A stretch of DNA of 64,000 nucleotides from Rhyzopertha dominica (GCA_025024175.1 QCXZ01000041.1:21137786-21201785); one strand, 5' to 3'. Counted from the stretch's first letter, positions 35,345-46,145 are shown. Notes: generated by a model not told the origin, from the sequence alone. Numbers and translations are program-made.

Positions 35345-35520
35345 GTAAGTACACTGATGCTTTAGTTTAGAAACAATGATTCTAGTCTGCTTATACTGGG
35401 TGTAAGATAAAAAACGCAAAACTATCTACCAACTTCAGTTATTATCGAGTCTTTATAAGTAATATGTCATATACGAGGGGTTACTAAAAGTCTATAATAT
35501 GGACTATATTTTTATACTCC

Positions 35521-35562
35521 TATTTATTTATTATTTATTTATTATTATTATTATTATTTTTA
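35521..35562. repeat. TTA/TTTA short tandem repeat
   Basis: About 40 bp of mixed TTTA and TTA units inside the inferred intron of the transposon gene. Confidence 0.85.
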
Positions 35563-36774
35563 TGGACTTTAAGCCACCATTTTTATTTTCAAATGGCATC
35601 TAATTCAATAAGTTCACAAGTACAAAAATTCAAAATGCTGACAATTTTTAAAACGACTTAAAAAGCCAGTCACGTTATTCTAAAAAAGGGCCACTTGTGC
35701 AAAAGGTCGGGTAATTTCGATTTTTTGGTATGTTATGAGACCATTTTGACTAGTAAAATGCCAAGTTTTCGAATTTCAAAGTATTATGGAAGCTGATAGC
35801 TATAGCAAAAGAATAAAAAAAAATGCGCTTTTTTGTATTTTTGGCTAGAACATCGAAACCACGCTTACTGTCAAAAAAGTGTTTATCAGAAAAAAGAAAG
35901 AGCATTAAATTCTGCGTCGCATGACATCGCAGCTTTAAAATTCAATTGAGAAATGACGTTGTAAACACCGATTAAAAAACGACATTTTTTTCTTTTTGAG
36001 TTAAATCCCACTTCATAACTCTGAAACAATTATCCCCAATGAAAAATTTATTTTCTAAATTCATAGCACCATCCTTCCTAACTACATGCACTAATCATGC
36101 AGTTAGTAATTACTTTTTAAATTTGTTTATAATAATTTTTTCAAAGATAATTTTGGGAAATTAAGAAATAATAAATATTATACAACAAGTGAATTAAACC
36201 ATTGTATATTTGCGAGAAGAAAGTTTATTCAACGAGCGCGTTATAATGTTTATAATGTCAAAATTGAATAAAAAAAATATTTTTTTAAATAGCAATTCAA
36301 GTAAGTCAGCTCTTATAGAAGTTGGAAAACTCAAAGTTAAGTTGATGGTGTAGACATTTTTGGATGTTAAATAAATTTGCAGAAAATCTAGCGATCGTAG
36401 AATTTTAGGAAGTATATTTGGTGATAGCATATTTAGTAAGAAAAAACTTTCATTAAAAACTTTTTCTCAAAATTCAATAAGTTCGCCGCAATCTGATAGT
36501 TTTTCCGAATAAACACGATTTTCCAACTTTGAACCTCGGTTTAATGTTATTGTTTTCTATATAATTAAATAAAAAATTTGTTTTTTGTTGACAGTTTCTT
36601 TTAAATAACATTTTGAAATGTACATAATATTTATTAAAATTTCTTATTTAATTTACGTTAATATTAAAAAAGTCCCACAAACGATCACAGCCCCAGATAT
36701 CTACAAGCTGGTTAGATTATGTTGATTTTTCCTTTTATGAAAAATTTCTCTAATTGTAACAAATTGTTTTACAG

Positions 36775-39153
36775 AACGAATAGATGGTGCCCGCCTACTA
36801 GGGAGAAACCGCAAGAAGATATTTCTTCAAATCTGGAAATGGAAGAGGAAACACTATCAGATTTCTCTTCAGAAATTCAGCAGTCAACTTCCACTCCTAT
36901 TAATAACACTATCACTGGCCGTCGAATTGTTGACATAAAGCACTTCCTTGGAGCTTTAAAAAATCTAAAGCATAAGCCTATGGATTGTAGTTTTTTTGAC
37001 ATAGATGTGATCTCTGAAAAAAGAATCGGTTTCAAAAGTATTTTTATAACCAAATGCAATGTTTGTGGACTTCAACAAAGCATTTCATCGGAAAGTATCG
37101 AAATGGATCAAACCATAGAAATAAATAAATCTGCAGTGAGTGGTACTATAGCTATTGGGAGTGGTTACTCGCAATTAAAAGAATTTTGTGCAGCACTTGA
37201 TATACCTTGCATGTCTGCAAGCACTTTTATATCAAAAGAACGGATTCTTGCCGATGAAATAAGAGAAGCTGCCATCTCGTCTTGGAAGGAAGCTGCAAAA
37301 GAAGAAGCAGTAGTTGCTCTGGAAAAGGGTCATGTTGACGCCGACGGCATTCCGCTGGTGCCAGTAACTGTGGACGGCGCCTGGAGTAAGCGTTCGTACA
37401 AGACGAACTATAATGCTGCATCAGGTGTAGGATGCATTATTGGTGCTCACACAAAAAAAGTGTTGTATGTAGGTGTCAAAAATAAATATTGTTTTACTTG
37501 TAAACGGAAAGGTAAAAATTACAACCACAAGTGCAGTCAAAACTGGCAAGGAACTTCCACATCCATGGAAGCACAAATTATTGGCGAAGGATTTAAATCA
37601 TCGCTAACAATGCATGGGATAAAATATAATAAAATTATTGGCGATGGTGACAGCAGTGTCCACAGAAAGATAAAGGAATTAAAACCATATGGACCAAACG
37701 TTTTTGTAGAAAAGATCGAGTGTAGAAATCATTTACTAAGAAATTATTGCAAAAAAATTCGCGAAATTTCCAATACTTCCCGGCTGGATGGAAAATTAAG
37801 ACTGTTTTTACGAAACAATATTTTACGCTTTCGAACTGCGGTGGTTAGTGCCCTTCGATATTATAAAAATAAATACATGCCTTTGCATCTGAAAATCGAA
37901 AAGTTAAAATTGGACATTTTAAATAGCCCGAAACACATTTTAGGCCATCACGATCATTGTCAAGAATATTTTTGTAATGGACCAAAAGTAGGCGAAGATA
38001 ATTTATATACACTATTTTGTCAGAGTCATGTTTATGCCGATTTTGAAAAAATTATTAATAGACTTGCAGTCCATTCTTCTAGTTTACTCCATGATGTAGA
38101 CACAAATCATGCAGAATCTTTTAATAGTTCAGTAAATAAATTAGTTGGAGGAAAACGAATAAATTTTTCACTTGGCGCCTCGTACGAAACTAGGTGTCTT
38201 GCTGCTTCGATAAATTTTAATTCTAAACTGCCCTTTTTTTATGTGATTAATAAAAATAAATTCACAAGTGAGGTATTAGGCACGTTCACAACAAAATTTT
38301 GCACATCAAAACCTGCACCCAAAAATAAAAAAACATATCGTAAAAATTTCAAAATACAGGATCCGGATGCGGACTACGGTAACGGCGATTCTCAAGAAAT
38401 TGATGACAAAAGTAACGAAGAATTTGCAAAAATTAGAAAAGATTATTTAGATAAATTACAATTAGCAAACTGCTCTGAAATTGAACAAATTACACGCGGT
38501 CAGAGCAGTAATCCAAAATGGTTCAGTGGAAAATCTTTCAGGCTTACAAGCAGTAACTTTGGTAAAATTTGCAAAATGAGGCCGACAACTTCCACAGCAA
38601 ATTTAGTAAAGAATTTATTACCTGCAAATCTGGAGTAAAAAGTTTGGAACATGGGATATATAACGAACGTCGGGCAATAGATCTATTCGAAGAAAAATTT
38701 AATTTAGTAGTGAGAAACTGTGGTTTGTTTATTCATAACACTTATAAATTTCTGGCTGCTTCACCGGACGGTATTGTAGATGAAAATTCAATAATAGAAG
38801 TTAAATGTCCATATTCAGCAAGAGACATGAATATTCAATGTGCCATTGAGCAAAAAAAAATTCAATATTGCTATATAGATTCAGAGGGTAAAATAAAATT
38901 AAAACACAACCACGATTATATGTACCAAATTCAGGGTTTATTGGAAATTACTAATAGAAATTTTTGTTACTTTTTTATATATACACATTTAGATCATCAC
39001 TGTGAAATAATTGAAAGAAATAGAGATTTTTGGAACAATTTGATAATTGATAAATTAAAAAAAATTTATACTTCAGCACTGTTACCAGAATTATTAGATT
39101 CCAGAATTAATAGGAATTTACCAATTAGAGATATTAAATGCATTGATTTGTAG
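36775..39153 (+). pseudogene. DDE (Mutator-like) transposase with C-terminal YqaJ exonuclease, one frameshift
   Basis: Main exon of the TTAA transposon. The first frame is open to a stop at 38638 and the second continues to 39153; the shift lies near 38600-38640. The catalytic part has VTVDGAWSKRSYKTNYN (about 37365), a Cys cluster CFTCKRKGKNYNHKC, GDGDSSVHRKI (about 37640), VEKIECRNHLLRNYC (about 37705) and DTNHAESFNSSVNK (about 38098). This is the Asp/Asp/Glu order of the Mutator-like transposase domain family common in invertebrate repeats. The C-terminal part has EHGIYNERRAIDLFEEK, ASPDGIVD and IIEVKCPYS (38645-38820), the active-site pattern (PDG...ExK) of YqaJ/lambda-exonuclease-type nucleases. 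A cut-and-paste role for the DDE domain follows from the family; a role for YqaJ in transposition is unknown. All key residues are present, so apart from the shift the copy looks recent. Confidence 0.88.
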
Positions 39154-39689
39154 TTTTATTTCGGTAAATTGTTGTTTATAATTTGTATAAAACCTAATAT
39201 TTTACATTTGTGTACAGTTTTTTATTTTTATTTTTTGTATTTTTGTAAATATATTATTGTTGTGAGAATTGTTTTTATTATTATCATTGTGTGTATATGT
39301 ATATAAATAAATGTCTAGTATGAACTTTTTTTTATGTCGTTTAACTCACGATCCCACAATCGTTTGAACCCAAGAGAAAATCTTATTTATTTGTATTTCA
39401 AACAGTTCCTGGCATGCCCATAATTTGCATTTTATGGAGTAGCGTGCCGAGACGTTAATCCTCTGTGGGTCTTCGAACGGTTGACAGCCCAGTGCTGTGC
39501 TGATTGCAGAATTTTGAGTTCTGAGATTTTACCTGACTAGAAAGGACCCTTAAGGTTCTCAAAAACATATTTGCTTTTTAACCTGTCTATAAAGGGTGTT
39601 ACTGTTTATCAGTAGTTACAATATTTTTAAGAAACCAATTACACATTAAACTCCACGTTGGCAATTTCTTGAAAACAAGAGCTGAAAGT

Positions 39690-40105
39690 ACTTAGTATTT
39701 TCAAATACTAAAAAATATTTTCATACATAAAGTATTAAAAGTATTCGTATTTAATTATTTTTCCAATAAGTATTTAAAATACTTTAATTGAAATACATTT
39801 GCAAGTATGTGGTACCTAGTATTGGAAGAAATATTTAAAAAGCTATAAAGTAATAAGCTATTTTAAACACTTGTTTTACCCTTTAAAATTCTGCAGACTG
39901 CATAGCTGTTGCGAACATGTGATTTCAGCAATAGGCATATATATAAAAAAGTAAAACTAAATACTTGTATTTAAATCTTTGATTTAAATACTTTTTAAAA
40001 GTGTTTAGTACTTGATTTGAAAAAGTATTTTAAATACAATAGTATTTTGTATTTGAAATACTTTTTCGTACTTGTATTTACAATACTTTTAATGAAAAGT
40101 ATTTA
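39690..40105. repeat. Region packed with AAGTATTT / AAATACTT motifs
   Basis: Many copies of AAGTATTT and its complement occur in both orientations, giving a locally palindromic, low-complexity block. Clear terminal ends or target duplications were not identified. It resembles degenerate MITE interiors seen in arthropods. Confidence 0.6.
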
Positions 40106-40776
40106 AATATGTTTGGTAAGCATTTTGTGCAGCTTTGTTGAAAACTGTTCTTTTCTGAAGTAAAATGGAACGAAAGTAATGTAATTACGCAAAAAAAATT
40201 TTAGTTGACAACCAATCCCTTTCTGTGTCAAATGTAATTATGTACCAATTCAGAAATAAATTTCTTTCTTTAAGATGTTTTACTCATGAAATATGTGAAA
40301 TAGTGCTGAAAATGTGTAATATTTCCAATTAGATCGCAATGATTATTCAAACCATGTGGTACATCTTGCATAGGTATTTAGTGGCTTGCAATTTCTATCT
40401 TGATGAACAAACAATACAAGGGTCTTCAAAAGTATATTGACATATCTATCTTGACACCTTGATTAAAATTAAATACAAAAAGATGGTAAAGGTATAGAAT
40501 GAATGGTTGCTGGTGACTTATATAGAATAGTAATTATATCAGATATAAATGAAAGTTATAAGCTTTTTTGTAGGATGCATTTTCGAGAAGAATGACTACT
40601 TCAAACAAACCCAAAATGGACAATTATTGTTATATATGGTACCGTTAGTATGTTAGAACATAAATTTTTTTGGCAGCCTTTCTGCCTAACAGTAGAATCA
40701 AGAATAACTAGAATTGTAAATTTTAACACAAAATATTGATTTCAATCCAAGATCAATAAGGATAAGTTTTACATAC

Positions 40777-41261
40777 CTGTTCAACATTTTCTTGCCATAA
40801 GAAAACTGATTTTTTGCATAATTATCAGCTCTTGGGTCAGGACTTAACCCATCTCGTGTTACATACACATGTAAATACAGAGACCCATTATTGCGAATAT
40901 GTTCGGTAATAGGATATTCTTTTTCAAATGAATATGTCCCATCACCATTTTTTCCAGAAGACCAATCACCATAAACAAGATGGTCTTGCTCCCAAAACAA
41001 GCTTTTATCATCAAATTCATTGAAATGCTCATTCTCTGATATATAAACCCATAAGGTAAAGATCGTTCCTTCAGGAAACAGGTTTTTTGCAGCAACTGAT
41101 GCAACACTCGTTCCAGTAGCAGGATCTTTTGTCACTGGAGCAGGACGACGAAAGAACGATGTGATGAAATAAACTATTATGCAACGGACAATGACTGTCT
41201 TTAACGTCGATAAAACCGATTCCATTGTGGTTGGCTGCCTCTGAGGCTGCTGTGCTGCGGC
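40777..41261 (-). CDS. CLPTM1: CLPTM1, second coding exon (lumenal domain)
   Basis: 485 nt from acceptor ATTACAG (41262) to donor CAG|GTATGT (40777), ending in phase 2. It encodes one N-terminal membrane segment (VIVRCIIVYFITSFF), then the conserved lumenal start KNLFPEGTIFTLWVYISE, FDDKSLFWEQDHLVYGDW, YPITEHIRNNGSLYLHVYVT and DGLSPDP. These align in order with human CLPTM1. The following YGKKMLNR joins exon 3 at YKKPK. An open reading beyond the donor (to 40698) is intron read-through and not coding. Confidence 0.96.
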
Positions 41262-41310
41262 CTGTAATTGTAAAATTGAAACTACTACTACAAAATTCAA
41301 TTGTCCTTAC

Positions 41311-41406
41311 ATTTTGCTCTGGTTGGGTTCCTTCTGCAACTTGCTGGGTGGATGAAGCAGCTGACTCATTTTTTTGGGTTACAGGTGTATCTTGAGCTTC
41401 ACTCAT
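41311..41406 (-). CDS. CLPTM1: CLPTM1, first coding exon
   Basis: 32 codons from ATG (41406) with a Gln/Ser/Thr-rich start (MSEAQDTPVTQKNE...), ending in phase 0 at AAT|GTAAGG. The next intron is only 49 nt (41310-41262) with acceptor TTTTACAATTACAG. A polar disordered N-terminus before the first membrane span is usual for the family. The start is the first ATG of the open frame. Confidence 0.85.
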
Positions 41407-42110
41407 AGTGCACGTTCTGTTTATCGTTCTAGGTTAATCTCTTGATAATATAAATGATTATTGCTGCTGTCTTACATGTCACATGAATGATCGTCTCCCA
41501 CTCTTTTTTTCTTGCACCATGAATCAAGAAATCGGGTTGTTGCAATCGGTGGTTACCGAAACCCCAAATCAGAGAGATGGATATGGAGAATAGACAAAAA
41601 GAGGATAGAGATTTGGAAGATTAGTTCGTTCGGATCTTAGACAAGGAAAAGAAATTAATACCACCATAATAAGCTAGTGTTACCAACAAATGATGGAATG
41701 ACACCCATCGGCAGTGCCGTACTAGCATGTATCTATAAGGTATCTAACTAGCAGAAATAAGGAGTATTCAATTCACCTATGCTACCGAAAGCTTGAATTC
41801 TAATTCTTATTTGTGGAAGCTGATTTTTTCACTCCATTTTTTGCACATACAAGCTACACATAAAATCATGTTGCACCACTGCTTTTGTTTGAGAGAAATC
41901 TTTTAATGTCGCAGAATATCTGGCAAAATCTGCCGTGGTTGACAAATCCTGTCAGGCTCCGTTAAAATGGCGGCCGTTCACGCACGCACGTGGTTTTATT
42001 AGATCTTTTGCCACAACTACATTGCCCATTGTCCAGTTATTTTTTAAGCGGCTTTGCGTACGACCTAGGCTATTAAGGTCTGTAAGTACAGAGACCTACA
42101 TCCAAAGAGC
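41407..42110. other. Upstream region of CLPTM1
   Basis: Presumed promoter and 5' UTR side of CLPTM1 (minus). No TATA box or other element can be asserted. A 66-codon plus frame at 41935-42135 has no motif. Confidence 0.35.
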
Positions 42111-42118
42111 GTTTGAGC

Positions 42119-42523
42119 CACTGATCTCTAAATAACTGGATGTCGCATAAGTCATTCAAAACTGTGATAAGTAGCCACCATACCGCCGGTACTCGAACTA
42201 TCCATTTAACGGCGCATTCAAATTTCAGGTTAGATCCTTAACTATAATATAATATGGTTATGAGTAAACGTAACATCCAGTTTGTACTGTACATGTTTCT
42301 TACTCAAACACTACAACGATCATCTTTTGGAAATCTGCAGACAGATGATGAGTTCACGATTTTAACCGTCAATCATTAACGTTATATTTACCGCAGAAGC
42401 GAACCTTTGTCAAAATTTTAGTACAAGGACCAGTGACTAGGCGCTAAAGTGGCGTAAATCTATCACAAATAATTTACATGCATTTTGGTATGTAAGCGAC
42501 ATCCAGTTATTTAGAGATCAGTG
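42119..42523. mobile_element. MITE, CACTGATC family, perfect 8-bp target duplication
   Basis: 405 bp. The left end CACTGATCTCTAAATAACTG and the right end CAGTTATTTAGAGATCAGTG are inverted, and similarity continues through GGATGTCGC / GCGACATCC. GTTTGAGC occurs directly outside both ends (42111-42118 and 42524-42531). An 8-bp duplication suggests hAT-type mobilisation. There is no coding capacity. Direct relatives are 43134-43407 and the 38-bp derivative at 60741-60778. Confidence 0.93.
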
Positions 42524-42531
42524 GTTTGAGC

Positions 42532-43133
42532 TCACTAAAAAAGTCCAACAAAAAACAGCCCAGTTTCAGTGAAATTCTTATAATTTGGTTCTTATAAGAG
42601 CGGGCGAAATGTTGACCGTCTTTCCTAAATCGACGCAGTCTATCCCAAAAACACCAAGATTTCAATCTGACTGGCTGCGAAAGTTCACGTTCCTACCTGT
42701 TAGAGAATTAATATAGTGTGCTGGTAGGTGGATACTGAATTGTTATAAATGTAAATAAATGAACAGACGGCAACCAATAAACAAGTCATCAACACTTTCA
42801 AATTTGACTATTAATTTATATTTTATTATCATCCAAAACCAGTTAATAAATACTGTTCTGTGTTAGATACAACTACAACACTTCCTACCTATGAAATTTA
42901 ATAATTGTGCACTAGACTTCACCATTTCTATGGTAGGGAGGTAGGGTATTTTATTTTAAATCACAAGACTTGTACCGTTGTACTAGCGCCTTCTCAACAC
43001 AAGGCGCTGGTTGTACCCCTACCTCCGAGCATCCGTCTCACTTTAATCGTCATCGTCTAGCCTCTAGCGATTCATGTCTGTACTACCCCACCATCGAACT
43101 CTATAAAATTTTATAATAGAGTTCGGTGTACCC
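42532..43133. other. Spacer between two MITE copies
   Basis: No gene seen. A 31-bp palindrome at 43095-43125 (CGAACTCTAT arms) lies just before the second copy. Confidence 0.4.
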
Positions 43134-43407
43134 CTCTGATCTCTAAAAATAACTGGATGTCGCATAAGTCCTTCAATCAAAACTGTGACAAGTAGAAACT
43201 GCCGCAAGTCATTGTACTATCAATTTAAACATTTAAAAGCGCGTTCAAAGAAAATGCCGTTTTTTTAGATTAAGTTCACGACTGCGGAAGATGTGAGCTT
43301 TTGTCAAAATTTTAGTACAATGACCAGCGCTAAAGTGGCTTCAATTTGTGATAATTAATTTACATGCATTTTGCTAGGTAAGCGAAAAGCGATTTTAGAG
43401 ATCAGTG
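43134..43407. mobile_element. MITE, CACTGATC family, shorter second copy
   Basis: 274 bp, same orientation as 42119-42523. It shares AACTGGATGTCGCATAAGTC on the left and GTCAAAATTTTAGTACAA, then TTTACATGCATTTTG, toward the right; the end reads TTTTAGAGATCAGTG. The flanking octamers are GTGTACCC and ATGTATTT, differing by four transitions, so a decayed target duplication is possible but not proven. Confidence 0.85.
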
Positions 43408-43448
43408 ATGTATTTACACTGTCAGTAAGCGTTGAAGTGATCCACTTC

Positions 43449-44328
43449 CAGAAAACTAGAGTGGGGAGAACGCTCATGTCCACTTCTCCCTTTACATCTC
43501 ATTGGTGCAGGCAGGTTAATTAATGCCAGAGAAATATAGTGGGAAGAACACGCATAGACCGACTGCGCATCTCAATTCAGCTGGGAAACTGTAATGGTCG
43601 CCATATTGTCCACAGAAACGTCAAAAATCAGAGAGTGTTGTCAAACGGCAGTATTTTTTTTTAATTCAAATAACTTTATGTATACCTATGAAAATGAAAA
43701 ATTTATGTACATTTATTTTGCAGTGTAAATGGTACTAGATATTATTTAAAAATATATAATTATAACAAATAATTATTGCAAAAAATGTATTAAGGATTAT
43801 AATATTTACTTATGCAGGGAGACATCTTGCGACTTCGAACGTTTATTCGATGAACACTCTTTAGCTAAACAACTCATAACTAAAATTAATGAAACTACAA
43901 AATAAAACTAAGAAATGTCGTGCAAGCAGAGAACAAAATCACAATAACTAACGCCACGGGCCACGCAGTGTAAACAAAACAATGCTACGAGCAAAGAATA
44001 ACATGTGGCAACGCCGGTCTGGGATCTTTGTTTATGTGCTGTGAAACTGATGATAATTGATTGACGACAGACATTCTCCGTAATAAATTAGCCATTTAAT
44101 TGATATTTATAGAACATTCCAAGAACAAGTCAAACTGATTTTAGTATTTCAACACTGCTACATCAAATTAGTTCGCATTTACCCTATTTTTAAGTGAACC
44201 TGTTGCACAAGATGTCATTATTTAAAGCAAGCGCCAAAATTTTGACGTTCTCGTGCACAATATGGCAGCCGCCTTGTTTACTAGCATTCGCGCAGATCCA
44301 TGAGCGTTCTCCCCACTCTAGTTCTCTG
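43449..44328. mobile_element. Terminal-inverted-repeat element with perfect 25-bp inner repeat
   Basis: AACTAGAGTGGGGAGAACGC (from 43454) and its exact complement (to 44323) form perfect 25-bp inverted repeats through CTCATG. The imperfect outward extension CAGA(A/G) gives the bounds used. Further inside, GCCATATTGT...AACGTCAAAA is mirrored near 44240-44270. No matching target duplication was found, and the internal 800 bp have no open frame above 60 codons. Confidence 0.8.
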
Positions 44329-44378
44329 ATTAATGTAAGCTCCTTGAGTAATAAAAGTTGTCACGTCACGGTTTGAAG

Positions 44379-44610
44379 CATGGTGGAAGAATAGCAGGAG
44401 GAGCGCGGCCGTAAGCCCAATGTAAAATATTTTGCACAACGCCAGACACCTTTTATTACTCTGTTACGACTTGCGCAGTCGGAATCTCTACACACACGAC
44501 GCTTGTTTTCAACAACCACAGGCCGTAATCGTAGTCGCGAAACACCTTTTATTGCTTTGAACCTCGTGGCGCGCGCGCGACCAGTTTTTCAAACCGACGC
44601 TTCCTCCTTG
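44379..44610. mobile_element. MITE, CAAGGAGGAAG family, perfect 8-bp target duplication
   Basis: 232 bp. The left end CATGGTGGAAG and right end CTTCCTCCTTG are inverted with two mismatches. GTTTGAAG lies directly outside both ends (44371-44378 and 44611-44618). The interior contains two related blocks (AACACCTTTTATT and GACACCTTTTATT). It ends about 120 bp upstream of the DDX28 start codon, so it may overlap that promoter. It shares termini with the insertions at 61765-61791 and 62089-62127. Confidence 0.88.
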
Positions 44611-44732
44611 GTTTGAAGTCATATTTCCGCTTTTTGACATTAAATTTTAATACATAACCTTATTTACAAACGTCAAACGTCCCTACATCCCCGTCCATAA
44701 CCTACAAACATGTTCATCGTGTAGCGTAGAAA

Positions 44733-46085
44733 ATGAGCGAGTTTGTGAAAAAACATGTTCTCAAATGTGGCTACATGTCATTCTTTACAAACCGAATTAA
44801 CTATAGCCAGGCTGCAGTAAAGTTAAAAAGTAAGGAACAAGGTCGCCTTATTATAAGTTGTAAACGTAAAGAATACAACTTTTATAGTGGGATGACTTAC
44901 AATAAATTTGATAACGTGTTGACTTCGAAAGGCTGGACGCACAACAAATCGAAAGGAGATCATTTCACTATACTCCCAAATTTAGAACAAGTTTATGAAG
45001 AAACAAAACCTTTCAACAACATTGGCGTTCACCCAAACATAGTAGATGTACTAACTAACCAAGGGATAAGCAATGCAACACTTTTTCAGTGTCAAGCAAT
45101 ATCTGTAATAAACAGTGAAAGTCACACTCTTTTAGCTGCTGAAACTGGGTGTGGAAAGACCATTTCTTACTTGATACCAATTGTACAAAAATTAAGTGCA
45201 ATGAAACAAGATTTGTTGAACACCCCAAAGGCTTTAATACTGGCACCTAGTCGTGAGCTGGCAAAACAGATCGGTAGTGTAGCTAGTTCATTAGCAGAAC
45301 CTTTCGATTTGAAAGTGAAGGTACTGGTTGGTGGAAGCACAAAAAGGCTAATGATGAACCCCGAAATGTCAGATATTGATATATTAATTGGTACACCGGG
45401 TGTTGTGGGAAAGTTGAGTACCATTGGACTGTACAGACTTGGAGAGGTGCAACATACAGTACTAGATGAAGCAGATACATTGCTCGACGATAGTTTTATA
45501 GATAGAATGCAGACTTTGCTGAATCGAACTTGTAAATCCCAATTAATATTAGTAACTGCAACCATACCTAAACGTTTGCCTGATTATCTAAAACCATTTG
45601 AAACCACACTGACACAAGTGATGTCACCAAGAATACACCGTCCATTATTAAACATAACTCAGAAATTCATTAGATTGACTAGAACAGCCAGGCCAGCAGA
45701 ATTGCTTGAAATAGCCAAAAACGCAAAGCAACCGTTAATGGTTTTTACCAATAAAAATAATGCCTGTGATTGGTTAGCTATGTTTCTGAGAGACAATGGA
45801 TTGAAATGTGCAAATATTAATGGAAACATGAACCATGCGATACGTATTAATCAGTGGAACGATTTTGTCAGTGGCAATGTTAATATTTTGTCAGCAACAG
45901 ATATTGCCTCCAGAGGATTGGATACAAAACTAGTCAGTCACGTTGTGAATTATGATTTTCCATTGTACATGGCTGATTACATTCATAGGATAGGACGGAC
46001 TGGAAGGTTTGGTAGCCCTGAATCATGCAAAGTGACGAACTTTATTTGCAGTATTGATGATGTCAAATTAGTACAAGAAATTGAG
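44733..46085 (+). CDS. DDX28: DDX28-like mitochondrial DEAD-box RNA helicase, exon 1
   Basis: ATP-dependent RNA helicase; the vertebrate counterpart acts in mitochondrial RNA granules and assembly of the large mitoribosomal subunit. 451 codons are encoded here. Motifs: a Q-motif region with FQCQAISVI (residues 118-126), Walker A AAETGCGKT (135-143), motif Ia PSRELAKQIG (172-181), TPGVVGK (221-227), DEAD (245-248), VTATIP in place of SAT (274-279), ATDIASRGLD (388-397) and HRIGRTGRFG (418-427). The N-terminal 90 residues are basic and poor in acidic residues, consistent with a mitochondrial targeting signal; the first ATG is used, and M15 is an alternative. The exon ends at GAG|GTAAGA in phase 0. 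Total length with exon 2 is 486 residues against 540 in human. The TAT for SAT substitution and short length support DDX28 over other DEAD-box members. Confidence 0.9.
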
Positions 46086-46145
46086 GTAAGAGAATTGTTT
46101 TGTGAAAGGCAAATGTATAATTGGTTCACAATGTAATAATTTTAG

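Larger units (their letters stand above)
34444..39549 (+). mobile_element. TTAA-flanked DNA transposon encoding a DDE transposase with YqaJ nuclease domain
   Basis: The ends GGGTCCTTTCTA (34444) and TAGAAAGGACCC (39549) are perfect 12-bp inverted repeats, each abutting TTAA (34440-34443 and 39550-39553). The element is 5106 bp and sits in the same direction as its gene, opposite to CLPTM1, inside CLPTM1 intron 2. TTAA targets are used by piggyBac- and Kolobok-type elements. The encoded protein is not piggyBac-like, so Kolobok affinity is an inference. Several Ns near 35234-35295 limit reading of the first exon. Confidence 0.9.
28260..40776 (-). other. CLPTM1 intron 2 (12.5 kb), transposon-rich
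   Basis: Bounded by donor GTATGT (40776-40771, minus strand) and acceptor TTTGCAG (28266-28260). It holds a Tc1 relic, an AT microsatellite, a large hairpin, a mariner fragment and a TTAA transposon. The stretches 28260-29939, 31059-32413 and 33866-34443 show no supported gene; a 90-codon frame at 31473-31745 has no motif. Confidence 0.85.

Noticed and set aside
43095..43125. 31-bp palindrome with CGAACTCTAT arms, considered as another micro-insertion
   Set aside because: The flanking octamers do not match; only a 6-bp TACCCC is shared nearby, so transposition is not supported.
46086..46136. Read-through end of the DDX28 frame (17 extra residues)
   Set aside because: GAG|GTAAGA and TTTTAG give a 60-nt intron and a family-like basic tail, so the read-through is intron sequence.
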